From the NCBI GenBank assembly GCA_942493125.1, contig OW818667.1, forward strand, positions 3,100,001-3,164,000: a DNA stretch of 64,000 bases, written 5' to 3'. Source of the DNA: Fusibacter_C sp942493125 (GTDB lineage Bacteria > Bacillota > Clostridia > Peptostreptococcales > Acidaminobacteraceae). Below, piece after piece: positions 16,024-24,532 of this stretch. The notes beneath the pieces are model-generated. The model worked only from the letters and a program-made list of their open reading frames with translations, had not been told where the DNA came from and did no database searches. Numbering within the stretch: the stretch's first letter is position 1; every line of letters starts with the position of its first letter. The translations under genes were made by a program, and so were the position numbers.

Positions 16024-17751
16024 ATGAATCTAAAAGAATTACGAGAGAACATAGTCGGTTTAAATACACTTTTTGAAACGCCATATGGCGAAAGAATAAT
16101 GACCTATGCAGATTTTACTGCTTCAGGTCGATCTTTGAAATTTATCGAAAAATATATGCTAGAAATTCAGAAAATATATGCTAATTCTCACACCGATGAT
16201 GACTGCACTGGCAAGACGATGACTGGATTGCTTCACAAATCAGAAGAGATGATAAAAAAAGAATTGAACGCAACGAAAAATTGTATGATCATTGCCACTG
16301 GAAATGGCTCTACAGGTGCGATAGCAAAATTTAGTGAGATACTTGGAATCTATATGCCACCAGAAACTAAAGCTAAGCTTGAACGGCTTGTAGATGATTT
16401 TTTAGATATTGAAGAATACTTTCAATATAGAGATGTATTTGCTCAATTAAATGACAAGTGGGTGAAAAGTAGACCTGTAATATTTATTGGTCCATACGAG
16501 CATCATTCGAATATACTGATTTGGCGTGAAAGTATCGCCGAAGTCGTTGAGATTAAACTTGGTAGTGACGGTTATTTAGATATAGATGATCTAATATACA
16601 ATTTACATAGAGAAGAATTTAAAAATCGTATCAAAATCGGATCTTTTTCAGCAGCTTCAAATGTGACTGGCATTAAGACAGAGGTATATGAGATTTCTCG
16701 GATTTTACATGAGAATGGCGCACTGGCATGTTTTGACTTCGCTGCTAGTGGTCCCTATGTTGAAATTAACATGAATCTAAATGAATCATCTTACTTTGAT
16801 GCCGTTTTCATATCGCCACACAAATTTTTAGGTGGTCCGGGAACAACTGGATTGCTCGTTATGAATGAAAAACATTACAATAATACTTTACCACCAACTG
16901 TAGCAGCCGGTGGAACCGTCAATTATGTAAATCGATTTTCACAAGATTATAATGAAGTGCCTGAGGAAAGAGAAAAAGCTGGAACGCCAGGGATTCTGCA
17001 AATGGTAAAAGCAGCATTAGTGTTTGAATTAAAAGGTAGAGTAGGCGTAGATAAAATTGAAGAGATTGAAGAAATCTATACCAGACAATTTTTAGAACGG
17101 TTTAAAAATAATAAAAACATTGAGATACTTGGACCATTAGACGCTCAAAAACGTATTTCAATTGTATCATTCATGATTAAAAATAATGGCAAATACCTAC
17201 ATCCGAGATTCGTTACAAAACTGTTGAACGATTTGTTTGGCATTCAATCGAGAGCGGGCTGTGCATGTGCTGGACCATATGGGCATAGATTGCTTTCAAT
17301 TGACGATGAGACGGCCAAGATCATGCGATCATTTTTAAAAGAGGGCATGCGTTCATTAAAACTAGGTTGGACACGTGTGAATTTTCATTATGTTATGAGT
17401 CAAGAGGAAGTAACTTTTATTTTAGATGCAATAGAATTTATTACGGCTTATGGCTATCTGTTTTTAAATGAATATGAAGTCAATCTGCAGTCTGGAGAAT
17501 GGCGGCATGTTAAAGAGATAGATTCAAATTCATGGGTTACTGACTTTGGCATTGATAGGAGTTTAAAACTTCAAGAATTAATTGAGCCATATCAAGCAGT
17601 TGATAGATCGAAAGCGTATAAGAAGTACTTGGATGATAGCAACAATATGGCGGCGAATATTTTGACAAATGCGGAACGGCTACCATTTAGAACAATGAAT
17701 GCTAAATATGAAGAGCAAAGATGGTTTGATTTTGCAAATGAATTTCATTAA
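16024..17751 (+). CDS. Class V aminotransferase-fold PLP enzyme, cysteine desulfurase-like
   Basis: A PLP-dependent enzyme related to cysteine desulfurases and selenocysteine lyases. The cofactor lysine lies in SPHKFLGGPGTTG (about residue 267), and the region FDFAASGPYV upstream carries the PLP-contacting aspartate. A cysteine-rich loop SRAGCACAGPYGH (about residues 408-420) sits where desulfurases carry the catalytic Cys. At 575 aa it is longer than SufS or IscS (about 400 aa), with an extra C-terminal part. I chose the ATG at 16024, preceded by AAGGTGG; an upstream GTG at 16012 would overlap that site. The sulfur acceptor and physiological role are unknown, and no suf or isc genes adjoin it. 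Confidence 0.85.
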   Translation: MNLKELRENIVGLNTLFETPYGERIMTYADFTASGRSLKFIEKYMLEIQKIYANSHTDDDCTGKTMTGLLHKSEEMIKKELNATKNCMIIATGNGSTGAIAKFSEILGIYMPPETKAKLERLVDDFLDIEEYFQYRDVFAQLNDKWVKSRPVIFIGPYEHHSNILIWRESIAEVVEIKLGSDGYLDIDDLIYNLHREEFKNRIKIGSFSAASNVTGIKTEVYEISRILHENGALACFDFAASGPYVEINMNLNESSYFDAVFISPHKFLGGPGTTGLLVMNEKHYNNTLPPTVAAGGTVNYVNRFSQDYNEVPEEREKAGTPGILQMVKAALVFELKGRVGVDKIEEIEEIYTRQFLERFKNNKNIEILGPLDAQKRISIVSFMIKNNGKYLHPRFVTKLLNDLFGIQSRAGCACAGPYGHRLLSIDDETAKIMRSFLKEGMRSLKLGWTRVNFHYVMSQEEVTFILDAIEFITAYGYLFLNEYEVNLQSGEWRHVKEIDSNSWVTDFGIDRSLKLQELIEPYQAVDRSKAYKKYLDDSNNMAANILTNAERLPFRTMNAKYEEQRWFDFANEFH

Positions 17752-17778
17752 ATTGACCCTTTCAAGTTCGTACAATAT

Positions 17779-17803
17779 AAAAAAGACCATGCGGTCTTTT
17801 TTT
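17779..17803. terminator. Bidirectional terminator between convergent genes
   Basis: A-run plus GACC, an ATGC loop and GGTC plus T-run. It separates the aminotransferase gene (plus) from the DUF6326 gene (minus). Confidence 0.85.
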
Positions 17804-17808
17804 GCTTT

Positions 17809-18249
17809 TTATAACTTAGGTAATTTCCTAGCATACCAGATAATTAGAATCAGATGAGCGACTTCTACAGCTGCGGCAAAATACATGTGCGCCCAAGCCT
17901 CTCCAACTAAATTGAACAACATATACGGAATGTATATTGCAGCAACAATTGGATTTACCCAGCGATTCACTTTATTTGGCATGGCAACTGAAAGGAAAAT
18001 CATAAATGCTGGAATGGCTACTAAAACCATTACAATCAGTAGAAAGACTTGTGAAATGTCAAATGTAAAGACTTTTCCTGCCAAAAGATCGTCGAGCATG
18101 CCAGGCATGTAAAGGTGGAAATAATCCACATAAATATAGAGAAACATAAAACTCGCCCACAATGCAGCAAGCTTTAATTTCAAACCGATGGTGATGTATT
18201 CCAGAGGTCCATTTTGAGGTTCATTTTGTTTATTCATATTAGTCTCCAT
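17809..18249 (-). CDS. DUF6326 family membrane protein
   Basis: A 146-aa integral membrane protein with four predicted helices (about residues 25-48, 67-90, 98-118 and 122-142). The overall pattern, including YVDYFHLYMPG after the first helix and NRWVNP before the third, matches the uncharacterised DUF6326 family as I remember it. Function is unknown. It is divergent from an lrgA-like gene, with a structured 200-bp region between them. Confidence 0.65.
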   Translation of the reverse strand: METNMNKQNEPQNGPLEYITIGLKLKLAALWASFMFLYIYVDYFHLYMPGMLDDLLAGKVFTFDISQVFLLIVMVLVAIPAFMIFLSVAMPNKVNRWVNPIVAAIYIPYMLFNLVGEAWAHMYFAAAVEVAHLILIIWYARKLPKL

Positions 18250-18313
18250 TCATAAATTAAAATTCTCAATCCTTAAATGCCACTACATTTTGTTACTTGA
18301 TATGGTTTAAGTT

Positions 18314-18363
18314 TACTCAAATTGAACGACGTATGATACCAACTTTAGTTGGTAATTTGAGTA
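18314..18363. promoter_or_regulatory. Nested inverted repeats between divergent genes
   Basis: The outer arms TACTCAAATT (18314-18323) and AATTTGAGTA (18354-18363) are perfectly complementary. Inside the right half is a second palindrome, TACCAACT-TT-AGTTGGTA (18337-18354). The block lies between DUF6326 (minus) and lrgA-like (plus) genes, so it may be a shared operator. No regulator gene is adjacent. Confidence 0.5.
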
Positions 18364-18448
18364 GGACTTATCTCTTTGATTCTAGTTCTTAGTATGATAA
18401 ACTGATATCAAAATGGTTCTTAGTGATTGAATAGACTGAGAGGTTGAG

Positions 18449-18808
18449 ATGAAATTATTGAAGGAAATTGCACTGGTATTGATCTTTGCTTTGACGGGAG
18501 ACATTCTCGCAAGGGTTGTTGATATACCAATACCAGGTAGTGTCATTGGAATGATGTTACTCTTAATTGCATTAAGTGCAGGTATGATAAAGATACAGTC
18601 ATTGGAACAGATTTCTGAGTTTTTACTGAGTAATCTGGCTTTTTTCTTTATACCTGCTGGCGTTGGCCTTATAAATGTGATAAGTACAGTTCAAACTGAC
18701 GTAATAAAAATACTGGCAATAGTGATATTAAGTACTAGCTTTGTTATGATCACCACAGGTTGGACGGTTCAATTCTTGCAAGGAGTTGTGAAAAAATATG
18801 AACATTGA
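18449..18808 (+). CDS. lrgA: CidA/LrgA family protein
   Basis: A 119-aa membrane protein with four helices and the family signature DIPIPGSVIGMMLL at about residues 24-37. LrgA/CidA proteins were described as holin-like modulators of murein hydrolase activity and, together with LrgB, as pyruvate or related metabolite transporters in some Firmicutes. GAGAGGTTGAG lies just before the ATG. It overlaps the next gene by 11 bases, so the two form a translationally coupled pair. Confidence 0.9.
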   Translation: MKLLKEIALVLIFALTGDILARVVDIPIPGSVIGMMLLLIALSAGMIKIQSLEQISEFLLSNLAFFFIPAGVGLINVISTVQTDVIKILAIVILSTSFVMITTGWTVQFLQGVVKKYEH

Positions 18809-19493
18809 TACTGTCTATTTTGGACTTATTTTGTCAATAGTGACCTACTTGATCGGGCAATGGATCAACAAAAAAACTGGACTTGTTGTCTTTAACCCGT
18901 TGCTGATCAGTATTGTTCTAATCATAATAACTCTTAAGGGGTTTGGAATTGAATATGATACCTATAACATGGGTGGCTCAATGATATCATTCTTTTTAGG
19001 ACCTGCAACTGTTTTACTGGCTATTCCGCTCTTCAAAAGTCTTCAACTTCTTAAAAAGAACATGATCCCTGTGTTTTGCGGTGTCATTGTAGGGAGTTTA
19101 ACATCAATAGCGTCAGTGGTTTTACTTTCAAAATTATTTGGGTTGGACGATAATATCATAAAGTCTTTCTTACCAAAGTCAGTCACAACACCGATAGGTA
19201 TCGAATTATCAAATCAACTCGGAGGCATACCATCCTTAACTGTTGCAATGATTGTAGCAACTGGAATTGTTGGAGCAATAATTGGAGACAAAATTTTGAA
19301 GTTATTTAGGGTTAAAGATGAGATTTCTATTGGCGTTGCACTTGGAACGGCCGCTCATGCAATTGGTACATCTAAAGCCTTGGAAATGGGCAAAGTACAA
19401 GGTGCATTTAGCGGGTTATCTATAGGATTGATGGGTATTGCCACATCAATATTTCTTTCATTGTTTAAAGATTTTATTCTAAGTATGTTTTAA
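18798..19493 (+). CDS. lrgB: LrgB/CidB family membrane protein
   Basis: A 231-aa protein with about seven membrane segments. The family motifs are FLGPATVLLAIPLF (near 56-69), LPKSVTTPIGIELSNQLGG (near 125-143) and GTAAHAIGTSKALEMG (near 193-208). It works with LrgA in a membrane complex. It follows lrgA in an overlapping operon and ends at a hairpin terminator. Confidence 0.93.
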   Translation: MNIDTVYFGLILSIVTYLIGQWINKKTGLVVFNPLLISIVLIIITLKGFGIEYDTYNMGGSMISFFLGPATVLLAIPLFKSLQLLKKNMIPVFCGVIVGSLTSIASVVLLSKLFGLDDNIIKSFLPKSVTTPIGIELSNQLGGIPSLTVAMIVATGIVGAIIGDKILKLFRVKDEISIGVALGTAAHAIGTSKALEMGKVQGAFSGLSIGLMGIATSIFLSLFKDFILSMF

Positions 19494-19497
19494 AAAA

Positions 19498-19527
19498 AAA
19501 GCGACGCCAGTCAATGGTCGTCGCTTT
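19498..19527. terminator. Terminator between lrgB and a convergent gene
   Basis: AAAGCGACG (19498-19506) pairs with CGTCGCTTT (19519-19527), with an A-run before it on the plus strand. It serves convergent transcripts. Confidence 0.75.
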
Positions 19528-19552
19528 GATTTCATTGATATATCTTATATAT

Positions 19553-20404
19553 CTAATCGTGGTGCTTTGCACTAACCTTTTCTCGAAAAACTCTAGATAA
19601 CCGATGACTATCGAAGTTGAATAGAATTTTGATAACGGATATAAAAACGATGAACACAACGATTGGAATCACACAAGAGATAATGATCAGCGTAGCGATC
19701 GCATCCAAAAATGAAGCAAGTGTATCTTCACCTTTTGTGACGATTGCAGAGATATCGGCTCCAATTTTAGATGTGACATTGGAAAGATAGGATTCGATTT
19801 TCTCCATCCAATTTTGATCTTCTTCGGCAAAGTCCTTTTTCTTTTCTTCGATGTCTTCTTTGTTTTGGTTTGCGGTTTCGATTGTCTGTTCAATCGAGGA
19901 TTGATAGGACTGATAGATCAAGTCGCTAGCTTGTATGCTTACCGGGATAACCGCAAATAGGATAATACCAAACAGCGCGAGTTTTATGGCAAGATTTCTG
20001 ATGATTTCGCTTTTGTTGTACAAATATATAATACCCAATACACAAGCAAAGGGAATGATGAATGTAAATGACAAGTAACCAACCACAGAAAGCAATATTT
20101 TTTCTAACAGTATCGCACCCAGTATGATGATGAAGTACGAGGTTATTTCTGCGATTTCATTGGCGATAGGTGTCGCGACATCACCAGGTATCAAAGATAG
20201 AGCGGTTGAAGAGGCTGCTGCTGTTGCGGCAAGTTTCATAACGGTTATTTTTTTATCATCGAGTGAGTTAATGGTTGCTGCATTAAAATCCGGTGCTGTA
20301 ACAAATTTAGAAACAACGAATAGTGAGAGTAACGCTATAAAGAGTAATATAATCATTGTAATCATAGTCCGTTTAGAAATCTTCGTTTTAGGCCTTTCCA
20401 TCAT
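19553..20404 (-). CDS. Membrane protein with periplasmic coiled-coil segment, unknown function
   Basis: A 283-aa protein. Hydrophobic segments lie near residues 12-31, 90-130, 142-160 and 245-265. Between the last two is an acidic, Lys/Glu-rich stretch (about 180-215, NKEDIEEKKKDFAEEDQNW) predicted to form a coiled coil. The short C-terminal tail is basic. GGAGAG lies about 8 bases before the ATG. I do not recognise the family. It is a single gene convergent with lrgAB. Confidence 0.6.
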   Translation of the reverse strand: MMERPKTKISKRTMITMIILLFIALLSLFVVSKFVTAPDFNAATINSLDDKKITVMKLAATAAASSTALSLIPGDVATPIANEIAEITSYFIIILGAILLEKILLSVVGYLSFTFIIPFACVLGIIYLYNKSEIIRNLAIKLALFGIILFAVIPVSIQASDLIYQSYQSSIEQTIETANQNKEDIEEKKKDFAEEDQNWMEKIESYLSNVTSKIGADISAIVTKGEDTLASFLDAIATLIIISCVIPIVVFIVFISVIKILFNFDSHRLSRVFREKVSAKHHD

Positions 20405-20611
20405 AGGTGATCTCTCCTTTGCAAAAACATTTTATTGTCAGATCTAATAAAACTAAAACCATATTACTATAATTATACATGATTATAAGCAAAACGATAC
20501 GAAAGCGTAGGAAATCTATCAATTTGTTTGGTGACGATGGTTTTATTGGTAAAATAGTGATGGCAATTGGCTTTGTCTAACGCTTCATCATAAGTATTTC
20601 ACGAATATTAG

Positions 20612-20640
20612 AAAGATCGCCAGTTGGCGGTCTTTTATTA
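20612..20640. terminator. Terminator downstream of the TetR gene
   Basis: AAAGATCGCC and GGCGGTCTTT form a 10-bp stem with one G-T pair and an AGTT loop. It is 15 bases past the TetR stop on the minus strand and has T-rich flanks both ways. The remaining bases of 20405-20611 show no gene. Confidence 0.7.
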
Positions 20641-20649
20641 TAGTGCGTG

Positions 20650-21276
20650 TCATGTTATTTCTGAGTATTTATAGCAAGCTAGAAAAACAGTTATCAATTC
20701 ATTTAGTAAAGGGTCAATGTTTTTTAGGTTTTCGCCGTCTGAGAATAGCGCTGGATAGGTTAAGCAACCCTCAACCATGCCGTAAAAAACGCGAGCGGTA
20801 AGTTCGGGGGATTGAAAGTTAAGCTTCTGATCTTCCTTTGCTGAACTTAGCCAAATGATAAATGCTTTGTGAGGTTCATAAGCGCTTCGGGTTTTCTTGC
20901 CAAAAGCGGTATCCATTAGAAAAACGGAGGTAAACAGCTTTGATAAACCTCTTCGAACAGGATCATTGATCAAAAAAAGCTCTGCCTTGGCAAACTCTCT
21001 CAATTGATCTTCGAGAGATAAAGTCGATACATATCTTATGGGCTTTATTTCATCTCGCTGCTTTAGAAAGTCTGCAACAATTTCTTGAAAAAGAATTTCC
21101 TTGCTTGAAAAGTGGTTATAGATCGTGCGCTTTGATACACCTGCAACATCTGCTATGTGATCCATACTGGATGCTTCATAACCGTTTTTAGTAAATACCT
21201 TAATAGCGCCTTCAAGAATCGTATTGCGTTTTAGGCTAGTATCCCTTTTCTTTCTGTCTTTTTTTATTTCCCCCAT
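20650..21276 (-). CDS. TetR/AcrR family regulator
   Basis: A 208-aa regulator. The N-terminal HTH (about residues 15-62) contains GAIKVFTKNGYEASSMDHIA and AGVSKRTIYNHFSSKEILF, the canonical TetR recognition helix. The helical C-terminal ligand domain is AcrR-like. It is divergent from a DUF4386 gene, and an excellent palindromic operator and promoter lie between them. It most likely represses itself and the 21392-22592 genes. Confidence 0.92.
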   Translation of the reverse strand: MGEIKKDRKKRDTSLKRNTILEGAIKVFTKNGYEASSMDHIADVAGVSKRTIYNHFSSKEILFQEIVADFLKQRDEIKPIRYVSTLSLEDQLREFAKAELFLINDPVRRGLSKLFTSVFLMDTAFGKKTRSAYEPHKAFIIWLSSAKEDQKLNFQSPELTARVFYGMVEGCLTYPALFSDGENLKNIDPLLNELITVFLACYKYSEIT

Positions 21277-21296
21277 ATTATGCCTCCGAAAATATA

Positions 21297-21314
21297 TTGC
21301 ACTGAGCAGTGTAA
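21297..21314. promoter_or_regulatory. TetR operator 1
   Basis: TTGCACTGAGCAGTGTAA is an 18-bp palindrome with one mismatched pair, 21 bases from the TetR ATG in the divergent region. Confidence 0.65.
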
Positions 21315-21321
21315 AATAATG

Positions 21322-21350
21322 TTGACTTATATTACACTACACCGTATAGT
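21322..21350 (+). promoter_or_regulatory. SigA promoter of the DUF4386 gene
   Basis: TTGACT (21322-21327) and TATAGT (21345-21350) are separated by 17 bases. The site is about 40 bases upstream of the gene and is overlapped by operator 2. Confidence 0.7.
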
Positions 21351-21354
21351 ATAA
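21332..21354. promoter_or_regulatory. TetR operator 2
   Basis: TTACACT and AGTATAA form an imperfect 23-bp palindrome that overlaps the promoter spacer and -10 box. Its half-site resembles operator 1, so bound TetR would block the promoter. Confidence 0.5.
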
Positions 21355-21391
21355 TATATAAAGTATCAAAATGCAAATTTAGGAGGATATT

Positions 21392-22117
21392 ATGGAAAAT
21401 TCAAGTAAAAAAAACGCTAAACGCGCTGGTCTTTTATACTTCGCATTTGTCATAACATGCATCTTTGCAGGCGTTGTCCGTGCCAATCTGATCGATTACG
21501 GCGATGCATCAAAAACAGCGGAACTTCTTAGTCATTCAATGTGGTTGCTACGTATTAGTTTTATTGTCGATCTCGTATCTGCCGCTTTATTTCTCATGGC
21601 GGCATGGGCATTATACGTTCTATTGAAACCTGTTCAGAAGGATCTCGCGCTATTGTTCCTTTTGTTAAATGCAGCAGGTGTTGCCGTACAGTGCCTCAGC
21701 TTACTCAGTCTGTTTGCCCCAATGCTAATAAGTGCGAGTGCAGATTTTCAGAAGGCTTTCCAGCCAAGTCAAATAGAAGCTTTAAACTTACTATTTCTCA
21801 ACCTTCATAAAAGTGGCTTTATGATTGCCCAGATTTTTTTCGGCATATGGCTCTTGCCACTCGGTTATCTTGTATATAAATCTGAATACCTTCCAAAATG
21901 GCTTGGAGTACTGCTCATGGCTGATTTTGTCAGCGTCATGATATGGTTCTTCCAGTTTTTCCTTTTACCTGGTTATGACATAATTACTTATCCAGGATTA
22001 GCAATCAGTTTTACTGCAGAATTCTCACTGAGTTTATGGCTACTATTTAAAGGTGTTAACGTACAAAAACCATCCGTCATTGTAGCTGAACAGATGGCCT
22101 ATGGGCATAAGGTATAA
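21392..22117 (+). CDS. DUF4386 domain-containing membrane protein
   Basis: A 241-aa protein with six predicted helices and the DUF4386 pattern: an N-terminal RAGLLYFAFVITCIFAG helix, the LLRISFIVDLVSAALFL helix, and a region around IAQIFFGIWLLPLGYLVYKS near residues 147-166. The biochemical role is unknown. AGGAGG lies 6 bases before the ATG. It is divergent from the TetR gene and followed closely by another membrane protein gene. Confidence 0.85.
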   Translation: MENSSKKNAKRAGLLYFAFVITCIFAGVVRANLIDYGDASKTAELLSHSMWLLRISFIVDLVSAALFLMAAWALYVLLKPVQKDLALLFLLLNAAGVAVQCLSLLSLFAPMLISASADFQKAFQPSQIEALNLLFLNLHKSGFMIAQIFFGIWLLPLGYLVYKSEYLPKWLGVLLMADFVSVMIWFFQFFLLPGYDIITYPGLAISFTAEFSLSLWLLFKGVNVQKPSVIVAEQMAYGHKV

Positions 22118-22133
22118 TGATATGGAGAACACT

Positions 22134-22592
22134 ATGAAAGCACCAATAAAAGCACAAATCAAACTAATGGTTGGAGGAGCCGTTGTATTCTGGCTAACGA
22201 CGGTCTTTACGTCTCTGCTTCCTATCGCTGCAGAGTATAGAGCAGCCTATTCAAATTGGCGCATTCAAACGGTTTGGATTGGTTCACTTTTTGCTGGGAT
22301 GCTTAACAGTTGCTTCGTAAGTTATTTATTGCTCAGATTTTTTGATAAAATACCGATAAAAGGTCACGTGCAAAAAGCCGTGATGCTAAGCGGCATCGCC
22401 CTTGGCATTGCCATATTATTGATTGATGTGCCCATGCTCTTACAGGAACCGAGTGCATCATTGTATTTCTTTTTCATCGGCATTATGTTTAATACAGTAA
22501 GATTTCTCTTTCTTGGAATTGCTGTTGGCTATTTATATAAAAGGCTTGGTACTTTTAATTTTAAACTCACTGACCCCAATAAGTACCCATAA
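22134..22592 (+). CDS. Four-helix membrane protein of unknown function
   Basis: A 152-aa protein with four hydrophobic segments (about residues 10-30, 46-70, 88-106 and 116-140). I chose the ATG at 22134 because GGAG lies 6-9 bases before it; upstream in-frame starts lack a site. It starts 16 bases after the DUF4386 gene, so it belongs to the same TetR-controlled unit. Its last 26 bases overlap the 3' end of the convergent serpin gene. I do not recognise the family. Confidence 0.7.
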   Translation: MKAPIKAQIKLMVGGAVVFWLTTVFTSLLPIAAEYRAAYSNWRIQTVWIGSLFAGMLNSCFVSYLLLRFFDKIPIKGHVQKAVMLSGIALGIAILLIDVPMLLQEPSASLYFFFIGIMFNTVRFLFLGIAVGYLYKRLGTFNFKLTDPNKYP

Positions 22593-23811
22593 AGAGTGCG
22601 GCTCCTGTAGTGACGTCCTCTATAACGAAGAAAAAGGGCTTGTTGCAGTTGAATATGATTGGCTCATCCTCAATCGGCATGCTCGTGACGGCAAATTCGA
22701 TAACGGTTACAGCAGCCGCTTCAGTGCCACCTTCATCGTTGATGATCCGTGCGTTTTGGAAAATGTCGCCAATGTAGACACTCTCATCTTTTATCTCGAC
22801 CATGTTGCTAAAATCCGCTTTCGCCGCATCAAAAGGAAGTGTCATGCCCATTTCTATAAGAGGCATTTTAAGTGGATTGCTTACGGTATATTCAAATTTT
22901 GGCAATGATAATGCTAAGCGTGCGGTCAACATTTGTGTGTCCGATGTGAGAATTGATAGCTTATCATAATCATAGCGCGACATAAAATCGTTGAGATTCC
23001 CTTTTGGCAGATAGATCACCATGCGGGTGTTGTCTTTATAGGGGAGTGCAGCCAATTGGACATCGTCATTTGCGAAGTACTGAAAAGAAGTGGTTTGCGT
23101 CATCATTGGAACTGGCTTGGATGTACCATCTTCTAAATAAAAAGGCAAAGACGACGTGGATCTTTCATCAAATGTATGCACCCATTGACCTTTAAAGTAG
23201 ACCGTGTTCATCAAGTAAGCGATAGTCATAGCATCAATTTCACTCAAAGTGTCCTTTAACAAGCCGTTTGTTTGCTCTTCAACCCAAGTGTTCATAAGGG
23301 TCACTGTATCTTTATCTGAAAAATCTGCACTGTGGATCTTTGCGTTAAAGTCTTTAGACAAAGTATCTACAAAGGATTGCTTTGCCTTAAGTGTGTCGCG
23401 AATCCAAAAACTATTTCCGATTTGAATTTTATCTGCGTCATTTTCGCGATTCAGATGCGCAATCAAAGCATTATAATGCGAATTAATCATCACAGGGTTT
23501 GCATCACCCATTATCTCTGCGATATTCTCTGCGGTCTCACCAGACGCCGCATTATAAGACATCGCAAGTGCCATGGATAAACTCACTGGTGAAAACAGCG
23601 TGTTATCGCCCGTTTGCATACTGACTATTAAATTATAGCCCAAATGGTTTGAAGCGTTAACGCTGTCTTTAAACGTGCTGGACACATTTTCTAAGCTAGT
23701 ATCCGCAAATGAAATATTTGAGCCTATTTGCGACTTCGATTGGTTCATGGTACACCCCACAAGCATTGTGAGTATCATTATGATTGATAAAGCACTTTTA
23801 AAATAGTTCAT
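22567..23811 (-). CDS. Secreted serpin lipoprotein
   Basis: A 414-aa serine protease inhibitor of the serpin fold. The N-terminus has a lipoprotein signal with lipobox LVGC (Cys at residue 20), so it should be membrane-tethered outside the cell. The serpin core is clear: NLIVSMQTGDNTLFSPVSLS (s6B/helix B region) and MTIAYLMNTVYFKGQW (shutter). The reactive-loop hinge DEGGTEAAAVTV has the small residues required for an inhibitory serpin, and counting from the hinge puts P1 near the T-S-M of FAVTSMP. The end FFFVIEDVTTGAALFMG is standard. It is likely inhibitory against a secreted protease. Serpins are scattered in bacteria, which suggests lateral transfer. Confidence 0.92.
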   Translation of the reverse strand: MNYFKSALSIIMILTMLVGCTMNQSKSQIGSNISFADTSLENVSSTFKDSVNASNHLGYNLIVSMQTGDNTLFSPVSLSMALAMSYNAASGETAENIAEIMGDANPVMINSHYNALIAHLNRENDADKIQIGNSFWIRDTLKAKQSFVDTLSKDFNAKIHSADFSDKDTVTLMNTWVEEQTNGLLKDTLSEIDAMTIAYLMNTVYFKGQWVHTFDERSTSSLPFYLEDGTSKPVPMMTQTTSFQYFANDDVQLAALPYKDNTRMVIYLPKGNLNDFMSRYDYDKLSILTSDTQMLTARLALSLPKFEYTVSNPLKMPLIEMGMTLPFDAAKADFSNMVEIKDESVYIGDIFQNARIINDEGGTEAAAVTVIEFAVTSMPIEDEPIIFNCNKPFFFVIEDVTTGAALFMGTYWGQ

Positions 23812-23936
23812 ATCGACCTCCTTGTACCCTAGGTATTAGACGGATAATTGTATCATATAGTTCCGAAGGCATTGCCTTCAAAATGGGTATATATGATTGA
23901 GTGCTACTAGGTGTATCATGAAAGGGAGTGACAAAC

Positions 23937-24512
23937 ATGAAAAGCCAGTTTATATCTGCAATAAAAGGTTTAATCGCATTTGCAATAGCATCCGCATTGG
24001 CCTCAGTTATGATTCTTCAGTACGACAATTATTTCAGCGCTGCTATTCTAACAGGTGGTTTAGGTGCACTGCTGCTGAGTTTATTGATGATTAAGTATAA
24101 GCTTGTTTTCTGGAAAATGGCGCTCGCCGGTTCGATAGGCATGCCTTTAGGTTTGCTGTTTAGCTTTTTTGTTGTAGGCGGATTTGGTGAACTACTTCCG
24201 GCAGTTGGCAATGCTCTTGAAAATACACCGATTCCAGACATTGTGGCCGTCATGATGATGAGTGCAATTTACGGTATGTTTATTGGCGGCATCAACTTTG
24301 GAAAAAGGGCGATAGGACGCTTTGCGATTATTTGTAGTCTTATTTCAGTGCCTGCTGGCTTGCTTGTATCTATTTTCAATGCTGGCGGACTGAAATCCGT
24401 AACGAATCTGTTTGGAAAGGTTGATATGAATTTTGTGACAATCATGCTTTTTATAGGGCTTGGCGTTGGCATGGCTATTGATGGCGGCAAAGTCATTATA
24501 AAACACCATTAA
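23937..24512 (+). CDS. Multi-pass membrane protein of unknown function
   Basis: A 191-aa glycine- and alanine-rich hydrophobic protein with about six membrane segments and short loops. AGGGAG lies 9 bases before the ATG at 23937; a GTG at 23928 directly abuts that site and is less likely. Upstream, a GAAGGCA-T-TGCCTTC palindrome (23867-23881) and GGGTATATATG may be regulatory. It is divergent from the serpin gene. No family recognised. Confidence 0.65.
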   Translation: MKSQFISAIKGLIAFAIASALASVMILQYDNYFSAAILTGGLGALLLSLLMIKYKLVFWKMALAGSIGMPLGLLFSFFVVGGFGELLPAVGNALENTPIPDIVAVMMMSAIYGMFIGGINFGKRAIGRFAIICSLISVPAGLLVSIFNAGGLKSVTNLFGKVDMNFVTIMLFIGLGVGMAIDGGKVIIKHH

Positions 24513-24532
24513 AATGCATCAATTATATGGTT

